DNA of 64,000 nt from Daphnia carinata (GCF_022539665.2 NC_081333.1:1054001-1118000); one strand, 5' to 3'; positions 33,126-45,736 are shown, counted from the stretch's first letter. Numbers and translations: made by a program. The notes: a model not told the origin generated them from the letters alone.

Positions 33126-35501
33126 GGACTCCGATGGGTTCTGCAAAAGGAGAAAAGAAATTGAACAACCGTTAATAAGTGGGCCATTTTTTTCCTACTC
33201 TATTTTTGTACTTCAATTGGCATATTTATAACTGGCGAAAGAATGGGCGTGAAATATCAACTTCATGCCAAAATATGAACGTGGATTTGGTGATTACGAA
33301 TACATCAGCTGTAAGATAGTTATCAAGCAGGATGAGTACGCATTCGCAGCGGCCAAGATCAGTGAACAGCGGTTTCAGGTTTGGATGGCGCACGAGCATG
33401 CATGCGTTTTCTCTATTCTTTTGTTTGTATTTTCAATCCATTTGGGCTACCATGCCTTGCCAGAGTGAAATGCACCCTTTGATCGGGCAGGACCGACATG
33501 GCGAGCGGATCATGTTAAGGCTACCGGCGATGCTGGCCTAGATCCAAATCCCCTTCTCGGTTTTCGCGTTGCGTGTCCATTTTTTTTCGCTTCGGTAAAC
33601 GATTGTTCTTTCTTTCCGAATATGAGACCGTCGTGCACCCGTTAGGCAAAACAGATTTACCGAATCTAATCATTCGGTAGCAATGAATAGTGCATTTTAT
33701 TGACTAAACGAAATTGGGAGTGCCAAAAATGTCCCGTATCAGTGCAAAGAATCAATTTGTTGGTTCAATCCAAACAAAAGCGATCGGGATATGAAAGATG
33801 TAGCTAACGTAAAAAATTAGGGTTGTTAGTTGTTTAGTGGGCTGCAAAATTAGTCATCCGGTTGCAAGACATGGTCAATCTTGTTCCAATGGGGCGTAGT
33901 CTGTTTCCAACTATAAATACAAAGGGCAAAGGAAAAGAATGGAAAACGGCCCATGCGGCGATTTTTGTCCTGTCGGACGACAGACTGACCGACCAAGAGC
34001 CCCGTCTCATCGATTGGGGGATACTGAAAGAGAAATTCCGAGCAGCAGCAGCAGCGAGGAGTGACGAGATAGAGGGTGTGGATGATAGAGGTGACGTGCT
34101 CAATGATGATTGATGGGTGAAGATATGCGGGATGGACAATCTTGGTCTATGCTTGGCCGTTGGTTTCTTCTCAAGAATCCTTGTGGTTACATTGCTTATA
34201 GGTAACCCAGGACGGTTCAAGCTCGGCTCGCTTTCTGATCCGTCTGCTTCTGTTTCTTCTTCCACTGAAGCAGTAATACGTACCGAAGGCAATGGTAGGA
34301 CGGTCGTTAAACTGTGCGATCGGCCTTTGATTGACCCTGTTTTGGGTGATGGTTGGCTTTTGGCATTGACTTCCATCAAACACAGCCGATTGGTTTCCAT
34401 TGAGTCGTTACTGTTTTTGCAATCGATCACGATTGCTGCAATGGCTAGTCAAACACAGTCGGGCTGCTTAGACAGACATCAGGCGGAACCACTCAAAAAT
34501 CGACAGATCAGTAAACTACTGTTGACGAGTGGCTTTCAAACAAAAGAAGAAATGTCCAAGGCAAATAAGGGTTTCTTCGCACAAATGTGTCCAGTACATC
34601 TTATTACTAATTCATTTGCAGTGAGCCCGGGAAGGTAAGAGTCCATATTGCCACCAATACGTCATTGATTCAGCACTCTTTACATTTACTGTGTCAAGTA
34701 AATGTTGATAAGAGCAAGTGTCTACGGAAAGATGGTTTCAATCAGGCACACATTCAAAGAGACTTTAGTTTGACAAAAGTCTTTATTATCCACACACGGG
34801 TTAGGGAAGACTTTAATAAATGGTGTTGATTTGAAATCCTTCAGACGAAAATAAAGAAAAGAGAAGAAGGAATTTACTATATCGCTTTTGCTGCTTAAAA
34901 TAATATCGTTAAATAATGTTTTGATGAATGCAAGTGTGTTTATAGGCATGAACCTGTGACTGGAATGGAAAGTACAATTTCCATCAAACCGAATGCGTAA
35001 AACCGATAAGATTAAGTTGTAAATGGTAACGTAACATCTCCCAAGTAGAGGCACAAAAGCAAGAAAAAGAAATAACAAAAGCTACACCATGATGGCGAAA
35101 CGTTTTGACAGTGACCTGACTTCTAACGTTTAGCTATCATTATTACCTTACACGTCTGAATTCAAAAGTTTCATATCACTCCCCCAGAACTTGCGTACAA
35201 TCGCTACACAAACAGTGGAGGTCTTGATGCACTTGGACTATATCAGCTGATGTACTGAAACACATATTTTTCCGTCAGACGGCTATGGTCTTGACTGTTA
35301 TTGTGTAATACTGACTTGACTAATGCAACGTTTCTAAGGTTGCGCTACAACCAAAATATGTTTTAACTGAGATGTGTATTTGAGTGAAAAATGAGTGCAT
35401 CGTCTGCAAACATAGGGCTACCACAATTTGCAAAAAAAAAAAAATATAGAAATAACAACGTACAATATACATGACGAACGTGAGGGCGATTATGAAGTTT
35501 C
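33126..35501. other. Spacer between Kidins220 start and corin-like 3' end
   Basis: The segment next to 33125 carries a TTTTGCAG acceptor 16 bases before the Kidins220 ATG, so its first exon lies somewhere here. The right-hand part is likely the 3' UTR of the corin-like gene; a minus-strand AATAAA (plus-strand TTTATT) lies at about 34781-34786. One serine-rich minus-strand ORF (33834-34400) is listed separately. Otherwise nothing was recognised. Confidence 0.45.
33834..34400 (-). CDS. Serine-rich ORF, 188 codons, status unclear
   Basis: ATG at 34400, stop at 33834. The predicted product is low-complexity but coding-like: VRITASVEEETEADGSESE, later SSLSTSPLSSTPSISS, then NFSFSIPQSMRRGSWSVSLS. 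The last 40 residues are hydrophobic and look less protein-like. It could be a single-exon gene, or an upstream exon of Kidins220 (same strand, about 0.7 kb upstream), but no good donor in the right phase was found. No known domain. Confidence 0.25.
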   Translation of the reverse strand: METNRLCLMEVNAKSQPSPKTGSIKGRSHSLTTVLPLPSVRITASVEEETEADGSESEPSLNRPGLPISNVTTRILEKKPTAKHRPRLSIPHIFTHQSSLSTSPLSSTPSISSLLAAAAARNFSFSIPQSMRRGSWSVSLSSDRTKIAAWAVFHSFPLPFVFIVGNRLRPIGTRLTMSCNRMTNFAAH

Positions 35502-38500
35502 TCATCGTCGGACCGTTTGCATAACCCAATCAGAAATTGAAGAAACGCCGAGGTAAACTCGATCGAGCTGTCTATCGTCAAAACTCCGATCGCAATGACG
35601 ATTCTCGTTAGATACTCCGACCAATGACCAAGACCTACCATCATTTAATTGGCAAAGCAGTGGACTCCCAGCGAATTCGTCATTCTACATTTAGTTATGG
35701 ACTTTCGGTTATCCAAAAATTAATAAAGGAATGCAATGTTTCCATACGTACCCGGCATGTATCTAACGGAGAAAGAACATCCGCGCATAGAGTTGTGACG
35801 TTGTCACATTTTTTATTTTGCACGACCTTGGCAGTCACTTCGTGCAGATTGTCTCCTTAATAAACGATGACAAATGAGTTGTTATGACGGATGAATAACG
35901 AAGTAAAGTAGAAAGGAGAACTGACGATCTTTGCCCCATCCAAGGAAGAGACAGCGTGACGCGGGACCCGAGATCCAAGCATCATGATCACGAGCCAGAC
36001 ATACAGGTCGGACAAAATCTGAGTAGATGACGGCTGACTCCATTTTAATCAGGACCAGTTGATTGCCCTTCACGGGCGATTTGACCATGCCAATGATACG
36101 TCGCTCTTGCTCCCAAGGTGCTGAGATAAGTCAATCCAACAATAAAAAATAATGCATGATTAGTATCAATGGTTTGCCGACTACAAAAATCAATAAATCT
36201 TATATTAAATTAAGCACAGAAGATGCACTTTGTCATCGGAACAAGAGATCAGCTACATGGAGAAAAAGATACGATAAAATCAAAGGGTCTTTATACCGTC
36301 GGAAGTCAGGCGGACAGCAGCGAATCTAGCAACCCAGTGAGCTCGACTTTGCCTAACAATCGTTTAGTTTAAAACATAAGTTTCTGCTTCTTTACTTTCC
36401 AGATGCAACATGCAACATAATTAAGCGTAATGTTTTAAATAAGGTACCCATCAAAACAAGAAGAGGCGGTAAGAAGCCACTGGTCTGCCACAAGAGTTGC
36501 ATCGCAAGCATGAACACCATCTCTGATCAGAGCTGCTAACCATGGCCAGTCACCGTGAGCTGACGGGAGAAGCGTTAAATCGGTACCGGGACGGTCAGGA
36601 TGCATATGAACCGGCCGATTTCCACATTCTGAATAAGAATTAGCACATAGATTTTTTATTTTCATTCTGTGCAGTTTCATATTGGAAAAAAAATTCGGTG
36701 AAAAATGAATTTTTACCAAGTCCCGAACACGAAAGGTAGAGCACTTGGCGTTTACGACACGGAGCCCGAAGGAATGTGGCTCTCCATCGTATCGGTTCAG
36801 TTAAATGGGCATAGTCCGCTGAACGTTCGTTATCGACACGAATTTCAATGCGTTCCATGATACTGTATGACATGGAACGACAAGCCGACTCTCCAAAGAT
36901 CTCCAGAAAACTTTGCTGCCGGGCAGTGGACATGAGGGACGACGAGTTGAGCGAGTCGACACATATCTTGCCCGTGTTGTTGCCTTCGGTGAAGACGATG
37001 TAGCCCTCATGAAAATACTGATGAACGAAATTAGCCGCCGCCATATCGGGCGCCACAGTCACTGTTCATGTGAAAAGAATAACCGAAATGCGGGTACGGT
37101 GAATTGTTGGTCAACCCCAAAATGAGTGAAACTTTCAGTCATATAACGAATCAAAGCGCCAACATTGGTTACTGGCATCTTTGCTCTTCATCTTGCTGAC
37201 GGCTTGTCACAGTTTCAAATCAAACAACGATTACATGACCCCCTTGTCAGCAGACCTCAAGGAAAACATAGCCACTATGTTGTGTTTATGTGCAAGACCG
37301 TAAGAAAGTGGAGCGCGCTTTTTCTTCCACAGGGAAGAAGAGTATAAAGAAAAAATAACAAAAGAAGACTATAACTCACGGCAGCCTCTTTCATCGCTCC
37401 CGTTGGGACAATCGGGAATACCGTCACATCGTTTGTTGACATCGATGCATGAGGCCCCAACTCCGCAATGAACTTGGCCCTCCGGGCAGTAGTTACACGC
37501 CACTTCGTCACTAAAATCATGGCAGTCCATCAGCCCGTCACAAATGCGGCCAGCTTGTCCATTGGCCGTCATGAAACGGACACATTCACTTGGATCGGCC
37601 TCCATGACGTAATTCATAGCTATCCACGTTGTTAAAGTGGGAAATGATGCAAGAAATGTTTACAAATCGGCTATTATTAGTAAAGAAATCCAAGCTTTTA
37701 ACGCTTAAAATGAGCAAGTAAAATAGTTTTGCATACATGGTTTAGTTGTGCAAGAATCCATGCCGTCATCAATGGGAAAGAGTTCGCAGCGGAGCAGATC
37801 TTTCAAGCCGGCTGCAACTTCGTTGCTCAGGAGCTTGTTACCGACAACATCCTGCCTGCGGGAAATCTGCTGACTTAATCCTAGCCGGGCTTTACATCTA
37901 GCATTTAAAAAAAAAATTCGATCAATCAAAACGATGAAATCATCAATCAAACGGAAGGAGATCAGCATACGACGTCATCACCGCCATGCAGAGACTCCGA
38001 CAGGGAGGAAGATGATTTGGTATACGGGCGAAAGGCATCAGTGGTAGTGGATACGGAGGCACAAATCCATTCGTCGGAGCATCCGGATCACAAGGAGGTT
38101 GCAGTATATGGCAGAGCACATGCTGAATATAGGGCGAGCATTCCGATTCAACCAGTAACCTGAAAAATCACGACAAAAGTTAATAGCTTTAACTACTTCC
38201 CAGCATTCAGGGTTCACAATCAGCTGCCAACTGTTACTGGAGGTTTCCATTGTAACTGCTCACTTTAGAAAAAGCCTAACTGTACGAATCACTTAACACC
38301 AATTCATAGCATATGGGGGACATAACGTAACCGATACACGACAGTTCCCGAATAGCACAGCCAAAGCCAATGAGTTCATTACAACGCATCATTTGCCTCA
38401 CCTTTTGCAAGCGGATGAACAGTTAAGAAAATTGAAGAAGAAACACAAAAGAGAAGTTTCCCAGTTAACAGCCGTTGCGATAAGAAAGTGACTTACTTTG

Positions 38501-41500
38501 CGGCTTCGTTAAGTCGGTCGACTTCTCGGGCTCCACGATGTCCTAGCAGATTGGGAAACGAGGTGAAGTTGTAAGCCAAATGGCGACAAAAATTGAGTGA
38601 AATAGGCACGCAGCCCGAACGTTCTTGATGATCTTGCGGCTGAGAAAACTTGCTGATTGGGCCCGGTGATGTCACCGTTGGCCGAATCGTTGAGGATGTT
38701 AATAGCGGTCGTGACTGTTGTCCTTTTTTAATACCCGGACTTGCTGTTGAGTCGATGCCATGAGTTGGCGGTTGCGTTGGATAAGGTGGAATGAAATTTG
38801 TTAGATCACCCTCTTGTGGACGACTGCCTTCCGAAGCCGAGTCAATGTCCGTGCGTCTGTCCACCAAGTCGGAACTTTCATTGGGTGAGCTCGTAACCGC
38901 CCTAGCTGAGTATGCAATGAGTTTTTAATTAAAGTTTTTTTTTTTTTTTTTTTTTTACACAAGAGTTATCGTGTACAGCTATAGAAATCAAGAGAAGCAT
39001 GTAACTAATTTGTAAATTTTACCTTTAACTTCCACGCTTGATGGATCGATGTGAACGTTTACTGGGAATTTCCCAGCCAATTCTTCCCTCAAGAGGGACT
39101 CCATTTCGAAGGCATCGTTTGCAGTTTTCTTTGTGATGCAATACAAGTTGAAGAACACGGAAAGGTCGTAGTCTTCATTCCTGTTTGTCGGATTGTGAAT
39201 GTACCCATTCATTTTCAATTGTTTCAAAACATGTAATCAAAAGATTAGTTACCCCTGAAATGTGAGAATCTCTGAATGATGATAAATGTCTCTGACGCTG
39301 CTGTTCTTGAACAAATCGTCCAACTTTGCTTCAAAATCGCGAGCTTTTGCGCTAAAAGCAGCTCCCTTCACGTCAGCTAGATTGGGCTCGAACCAGTCAC
39401 CCTCCGCAATCCGGAAGCTTCCCCGGTAGACGAACTCAACGAGCTTCTCTTGTTTGTTGCTGATCACTATAGTGGAACGGATCGTTACATAAATCTGTCG
39501 CACGAGTATAAATACCGGGGAATGTCTATAGACTATAATAAAGAAATCCAGTTATTTACGTCCATAATAGATGCCGAAGGCGAGCCCCGTGCCTAATAAA
39601 AACAGGGTCCCCAGTAGACAGAAGCAGTGGTTACTCGGCCACCGCCTTCCATTTTTGCTGGCATCTCGTACTATATCGTCATACGAGCTCAAACTGTAAG
39701 AGCTTGTCGAAGGTGCCCGTTCGCCCTGTAAATACAAACAGTCGACCAAAACAAATAACATTGGCGGAATTCTCCTTTTCTTTTTTTCACAATACAAAGC
39801 GAACAAGTTTCCTCATTCGTAGCGAATAAATCACCCGCCTCCAAATTTTGCCACTATTGTCAATGTTGTCCTCCTTTATTGGTCTCTTCTTCAACTGGAA
39901 CTGTGCAACGAGAATGCGAAACGAACGGCTGGAATGAGGAATACAGTACAAGGAATTGTTCGCGTACCTCAAGTCTCACGGTATTATATGCCTAGACAAG
40001 GAACTCCAAGACGAAATTCTCACACATATTTCCTGCAGGGCTTTCCATACACGTTCCACTCAAACTGTGACAAAGTGATTGAGGCCTAACACCTTGTGAG
40101 TGTCGGTGGGGATCATGCACAACCTAAAACCGTTCGTTTTTCGCTCTGGTTTCTAAAAGTAATAGCACGAAACTTTTCTTTAAGCCGGCCTTGATAAGAA
40201 AAGTCCCCAAAACGGTGGAAAAAAAAAACAAAAAAAATTCGCTGTGGTTGAATTGGATATTTACACGGTACGTTCACCTTAGCGGGAACACTGAAGGCAA
40301 ACTAAAAATGGACAAACCCTCGTTTTTGATATGGCAAGTCAAGCATCGTGCCTATAACAGTTCAAAGCCTCTGCATTCGGGCTAATAAAAGTAAATGTTT
40401 TTCAAAAACAAGTCGACTCTGACGAAGTGACCAAAAACTTTCGAAATGACGACGGTCCTTTTTCTTTTTCGTCTTCGTGTCAAACGCCGCCGCTTCGCTG
40501 AACCGTTACATCCTGAGGGATAAGCGGCGATGTTGCGCGACGAAAGAAGATGGACGAAACTTTAAAGAGCTAATCCCATGTTAATATTGTTCTTTCTCCT
40601 TTTATAAGAGCGCATGCTGCGACATCTCTCATTGTTGTGTTTACTAGAAAAATGTTACATCTTCACCAGAAAAGGAAGTCTAAAGAACAAACGTACCGAA
40701 CGAATCCTCTGTGTTGTGTTGAAAGGTGAAATGGAGGCACCGCGGATGCTGGTCGTGCCATCGTCCATGGCCTGCAGCAACCCACTGGTCTGTTGTTGAA
40801 GACCTGATGATGACGAATGGACCAGAGGATTTCTCAGTTTAAAAGTCCGCTCTGGTCCGAGAACCACCATAGAGTCTTTGACAAAGTCCTTTTTAAAAGA
40901 AAAGTTGGTAGAACGGCTGGCTCCTATAGTCCCGTGTAACTGCGCTGAAGTCGTCTAAACAGGTCGAACGAACGAATGGATTAAATTTTTGTTATATAAA
41001 ATATTTTCATTACACGTTTTCACACACGAAATTAGACGCTAATAATAGAATTCCATTTAAGGGACGAATGTGGGTTTACGCGTTAAATGTTTTCGACGTG
41101 ACGACCGCGATCGTTCGGGACATACCCGATGGCTTTTTATTTTCTCTCGTCGACGTCATCGAAATAAAAATGTTGCAGAAAACAAAATAAACGTACGGTT
41201 ACTTCGGTTTTTTTTATTTCATTTTTTTTTGCTCGTGAATTCACGGGGGGAATACGGAAGTGTTTTGGTCCGAAAAGTAATAGTCGTAACAATCTTAACG
41301 GAATAGCCCGTCTTCAGGAAGGCTGCGCAGTTCACATGCGTTTTAGAAAGATCATATGGTCCAATCACAGAGAGCTGATAGTTAGCGCATTATCTTTTCG
41401 TCCAGAATTTTTTACCGCAGGATAAACCAACAGGAAACAAGCGTCGTGTTAAGACCGAAGGCGTGAAAATTGACGCGCGTAGCCAACGCGCTTCGCCACG

Positions 41501-42438
41501 TTTTACAAATGAGACAGCCCAACGTAAATTAGTGTGAACTGGCTGCAGCAAATTACAATGATTCTGCTGGATACGAATTACGTTGCTCGATTTTATGTCG
41601 CTACCTCTCGTGAATTGACCATTACGAAATTTCTCGTTGTGTCATTTGAATAAAACAGTTGCGAGCAGAGGCAGAATTACACAGTTTGACAGTGGCTAAC
41701 GGAAGTTACCGCCTTCCACCTGGCACAGGCCATTACATGGAAGCACGCTGCAAACTTACGGTTTTTTTTCTTAAGATTTTTTTTCTTTCCTGCATTCCAT
41801 TTACCTATAGGATGAGGTTTGTATTGAATTGTAGGAAATCGTCCGTGTTGAAAGTAAAATAGGATGAACAAAAAGCTTTGAGTTTTCGTGAGCAGTCAGA
41901 TAACAAGTAGAACAGTTGTAGGGAAAATCAGATTTGCTTTCCTTCGTTATTGACTTGTGTCAAGGCTGACAAGTTAAAGAGGCCGTGCATTAGCATAAAG
42001 TCGGTCATTTTCTGAGCTTGTGACGAAAGAAAGATTTTTGGAAACGCTCTCCACCCTAAATGCCTGCAATTAACTGCAAAAAATGGGCGTTTTTCGACTT
42101 AACGGCATGTTGTTCTTCTTTCGTGGAAAAAAAAAACCAACAAAATTACTTGAAAAGCCCCTGATTTATGAATTTACGAAATATAAAGGAACCGTTGGCG
42201 CTATGCTGGACCATCTGTTGTCCATTCGCAAGGTCTAGACGCGCCCTGCAAACCAGTTTCACGAGCAGCGAAACTCGCAGCGGACCGAGCACACACACAC
42301 ACACACACTCACACAAGCACCAAGATAAATTACGCGATGTGAGTTCGCTGTTTTGTGACCAACCTGAAACACTGCGTCATCTTCATGTGACGTCCGGCTG
42401 GAGAGCTTCTTCCTTGATGGCTTCTTTGGCGAAGACAT
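35502..42438 (-). CDS. Corin: Corin-like type II membrane protein with inactive serine-protease domain
   Basis: Fourteen exons join in phase from ATG 42438 (MSSPKKPSRKKLSS) to stop 35502, giving 977 residues. Domain order: a basic/serine-rich cytoplasmic part; a membrane helix (about residues 145-165, FCLLGTLFLLGTGLAFGIYY, 39560-39725); a SEA domain (39253-39466 and 39023-39180, LVEFVYRGSFRI); a proline/serine linker and a frizzled-type Cys-rich domain (38497-38905, 37971-38159, 37737-37897); two LDLa repeats (37380-37619, SDEVAC and CDGIPDCPNGSDERGC); a degenerate SRCR domain (36717-37061); and a chymotrypsin-fold domain (36448-36628 down to 35502-35684). This is the corin order. All three catalytic residues are replaced: TAAHC is TASSC, NDIAL is NQLVL, GDSGGP is EFAGSP. 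The usual R-IVGG activation site is also missing. The protein therefore probably acts in binding, not cleavage. Introns at 39726-40696 and 40955-42363 hold nothing recognised. Confidence 0.88.
42290..42308. repeat. (CA)n microsatellite
   Basis: A short uninterrupted CA run in the first intron of the corin-like gene, just beyond its first coding exon. Confidence 0.9.
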
Positions 42439-44687
42439 GACGATGATCTTTTGTTGGAACTTGAAAAACGAATTCGATCACTCTCACAGCATCTACACTA
42501 GTTTAATAACGAACAGTAATCCGTGCAGGTCAAAAGAAAAAAAGGAATTGAAAAACGATGGTTCGTCTAGAACGAGGCAGGGAGAGCGGTGAAAAAGATG
42601 GTCCGGTCTGGATCGAAGCAGCCGACAAACTGGCAACAGACGGCCGCTCAGCCAACGACCATATCCCGTTTATTCAGTCTACCAATACGGTCCACTAGCA
42701 GAGCCCCCAACTGCTTTCCCTTCGCCAATGGCTGACACCGTTATTTCCTGGAGTGCTCGAAAGCAAATTCACTGTTATACTACTCCCCATTTCAACGAGA
42801 TCAGTTTCTTCAAGGACCCTTTCCCACTTTTTTGTTATTTTTGTTTTGCCTTGTTTTTTTGTTTTTTTTACCGATAACCAAGGGAAAATGAAAGATATTT
42901 CCTACTTTGGACGAAAAGAATTGCTAAGGGTACGTCTCGCCCATTTGTTAGCTATTTTTCTAATGTGTTCTTTATATTAAACGAATGTTAATAAAAGACT
43001 TCCTCGTGAAGAATATAGTTTTGTTGTTCTCTTTGTAGGACGTTTCTTGTAGGCTAGTCTATCAACACTTTTTGAGATATTAAAAGAAAGGTAGTCCAAA
43101 TCCCGTGAAAGAGAAGAAATTGATGTCAAAAATAAAGAATGGCGAAAGCTCCGTAAGTATATAGAGAAGCTGTAATAAACAAAGAAAGCAAACTGACAGC
43201 CCGCAAGATTTTCAAACAATAATTTGAGTAGAGGAATCAGAAACAGATTGGCATGGATCATCTTAATTCTACCAATAGATTTCTAAATAATGATCGAAAG
43301 GAAAAGCTATCATGAATAGCACGTACGTGTAGTTCGTGAGATTTGCGCGTGTGAAAGTCGGGGTACTCAGCACTGGGAGAAATTCGATTCATTTCGTTTG
43401 GTTGATATATTAGTCTTAATTCTGCAACGATTCGGGACGAATAAGACGTCCTAGCCACGTGTGAATCGGACGAAACCAGCACCCTAGATATAGGAAGACA
43501 AGAAAAGCAGGCGTTTGCAACAGATGTCGTTGTTATATTTAAGGTTGCTTACCCAGTCTCTTCCGGCCCACATCATCTCCCAGCAGCTCCTGCAACCGCA
43601 GTAGATCATCACATCCATGTCGAGATTAGTATAGCCTATATAATCATTACACTGGCACATTAACAGAAAGTCTTTTTTGTTTTGTTTTTTTCTTTCTTCT
43701 CATTTTCCGTACCGGCATACAATCAACTGCGTGATCTACTTGCCCGGTTGTTCTTCTTCATTTTCACTGGCGAACGACCCGATTTTGAGAGAGGCTTGTT
43801 TTTATTATTCATCATTGCGTTGCTTGGGCGCGTACGCGTATGGTTGAATGCATTAGCTTTTTTTTTTGCCTTCACAGCGTTAGAGAGAGAGCGTACCCTT
43901 TTTTTGGTGCACCAACAATTACGTTACAAAAAACCTACCTGTTTGAGGTTGATTGAACGTTCAACCACTTGAACATCTGCTGATTGAGTAGGCTTCGTTA
44001 AGGATTCTGTGCATCGCCAATGAGCGGATAGTTTTCGCTGGTTGTACGGAAGTGTCTACGATTGGAATCCGTGCAGTGTAAAATGCGTTGACTGTTACGA
44101 AGGTGACGGTGAAAGCCACGACAACGGTAATTATGCGGCGGTTAACGAGCGTCAGCTTGTTTCGTGACGTGGCGTTCAGGCACGACGAAACGGCATGTAT
44201 AAATGCAGGTGATTCAGCTGAAAATTGCCGGTTTTCTTCAGTGAACTGGATAATGATTCTGTGTGAGGTATTCCATTGATTTTCAATGGGTCACCAGGCA
44301 AAGCCATCAGCTATAGAAATTGATGAGTTCGTGACACCATTTTCTAGTCACTTTTGTATTCACAAAAACGAAAAGAAATAATTACGTAGGCCGATCCAAC
44401 TTTATTTCTTTAGAAAGCTTTCGTGAAAATTATAATAAATACACGAAATTTGGTTTCTAGTGCAGTTAGATGTAGATCAACGAAAGGAGAGTGGACGCAG
44501 CTTTGAATAAACACAAAAATGTCAATTGTCACAATGCAATAGGAATGCATTCACGTTCTCCCAGAAATCGCAAAAAAACTCTGAGATATACAACTGAATA
44601 AAAAAACAAAAATGCGAACGGCTTTGACAAAATGTACAAGAAGGTGAATAGGCTTTTGTGTTAGTTCTCTTTTCGTCAGAACATTTT
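42439..44687. other. Spacer upstream of the corin-like gene
   Basis: The left end should hold the corin-like promoter. The right end is 3' UTR of the 44688-45736 gene, with a minus-strand AATAAA at about 44401-44406. One short minus-strand segment at about 43555-43625 (from a TATAG acceptor to a GTAAGC donor) is open in more than one frame and might be an exon, but no partner was found. Nothing else was recognised. Confidence 0.4.
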
Positions 44688-45736
44688 TCATGACTCATCA
44701 TTTAAATCGCAGAAGAGCAATGGCAATTGATCGACCTCGTTCTGCTCATCGACGGTAGCCGTTATTGTCGTGATGGTGACAACAGTTTCCAACTAGAACA
44801 TCATCAATTGAAATGAATAATTGAATGGACTTTAGCCTCGTTGGAAGAAAAAAAAACGACATTCGAACTTGGAATCTAGGTGATTACCTCAATTGTATCG
44901 CAGAAACTGAGATCCGTGATCGACTTAGTATCGGTAGAAGAGGAAGACTCCAACGTGACGGGACTCAATGGCGGCAGTGGTGCACGTCGTTTCTTCCTAT
45001 GCAATGTCGAGTCATTGGTGCGGCACTTGGACTCTATAAGAAACAATATCAATTTGAAAAAAAGGTGTTTTCATGTCTTGGAAAGTGCACAACTAGTGTA
45101 GGAAGATGGCAAAGTTTCGAATGCAAATATTCATGATTTTCCCTATTTATTTTTTTTTTGTAAGGAAAGAGCTTTCTTAAATACTCAGTTGAATGGCACG
45201 TCTTTGAAAAGCCACCGCAATAATTGATGCCGTGATCCACAACCCTATTCGTTTCTATTGTTACCCTATAATCAATAGTAGGTTAGTGGTGACAGATCAA
45301 CTGTAACATCCAGCTCTCTCTTTTGCTATTCATCAGTTTAGTTTGTTTAAAGTTTTATTCAAGTAAATCACGTTACTGCGTGGCGATTTTGTATTTACCG
45401 GTGGGTGTTGTGTCCCGAGACATCTTACGGTGAACGCCGTGACTTTGCGGAACTTGCTCATCGGTAGGCGGGATCAGCTCCCGCTCGACGTTCTCATCTG
45501 TGCTAATGGAACCAAATAAATTTTATTAGTTCAAAACCAAATGTTTTAAAACAAAAATTTTCAGAATGAGCATTATAATTAAATAGTTACGTTATTTGCG
45601 CAGTGGCGTATGACGATGTGCGTTTATGACGAGAGAGAAACATTTTACGAGGGTTCCAGCTCCTTCGATTGTCTTTTTTCGATGTTGCGTCCTCGACAAA
45701 AGGATTCAGCTGTGCTGGGTAGCTTTGACTGGACAT
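44688..45736 (-). CDS. Uncharacterised 166-residue protein with NPF and proline-rich motifs, four exons
   Basis: Four exons (45591-45736, 45399-45502, 44888-45033, 44688-44792) with good splice sites join in phases 2, 1 and 0 to make exactly 501 bases including the stop. The N-terminus MSSQSYPAQLNPFVEDATSK contains an NPF-V-E-D motif of the kind bound by EH domains in endocytosis proteins. Next come basic Arg/Ser-rich stretches (RRSWNPRKMFLSRHKRTSSY). Exon 3 has HRKKRRAPLPPLSPV, a proline-rich motif of the type bound by SH3 or profilin-like domains and reminiscent of the KRAP motif of cordon-bleu proteins, followed by a serine/threonine stretch. The C-terminus is acidic (FCDLNDES). No globular domain, signal peptide or membrane span. 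Probably a disordered adaptor; the function is inferred from short motifs only. None of its exons is long enough to stand out as an ORF. Confidence 0.65.

Noticed and set aside
34117-34638. Plus-strand ORF of 173 codons
   Set aside because: Partly antisense to the more coding-like minus ORF and with no domain; neither is certain, but this one has the weaker composition.
43555-43625. Possible short minus-strand exon between TATAG and GTAAGC
   Set aside because: Open in more than one frame, and no upstream or downstream partner exon could be matched in phase.
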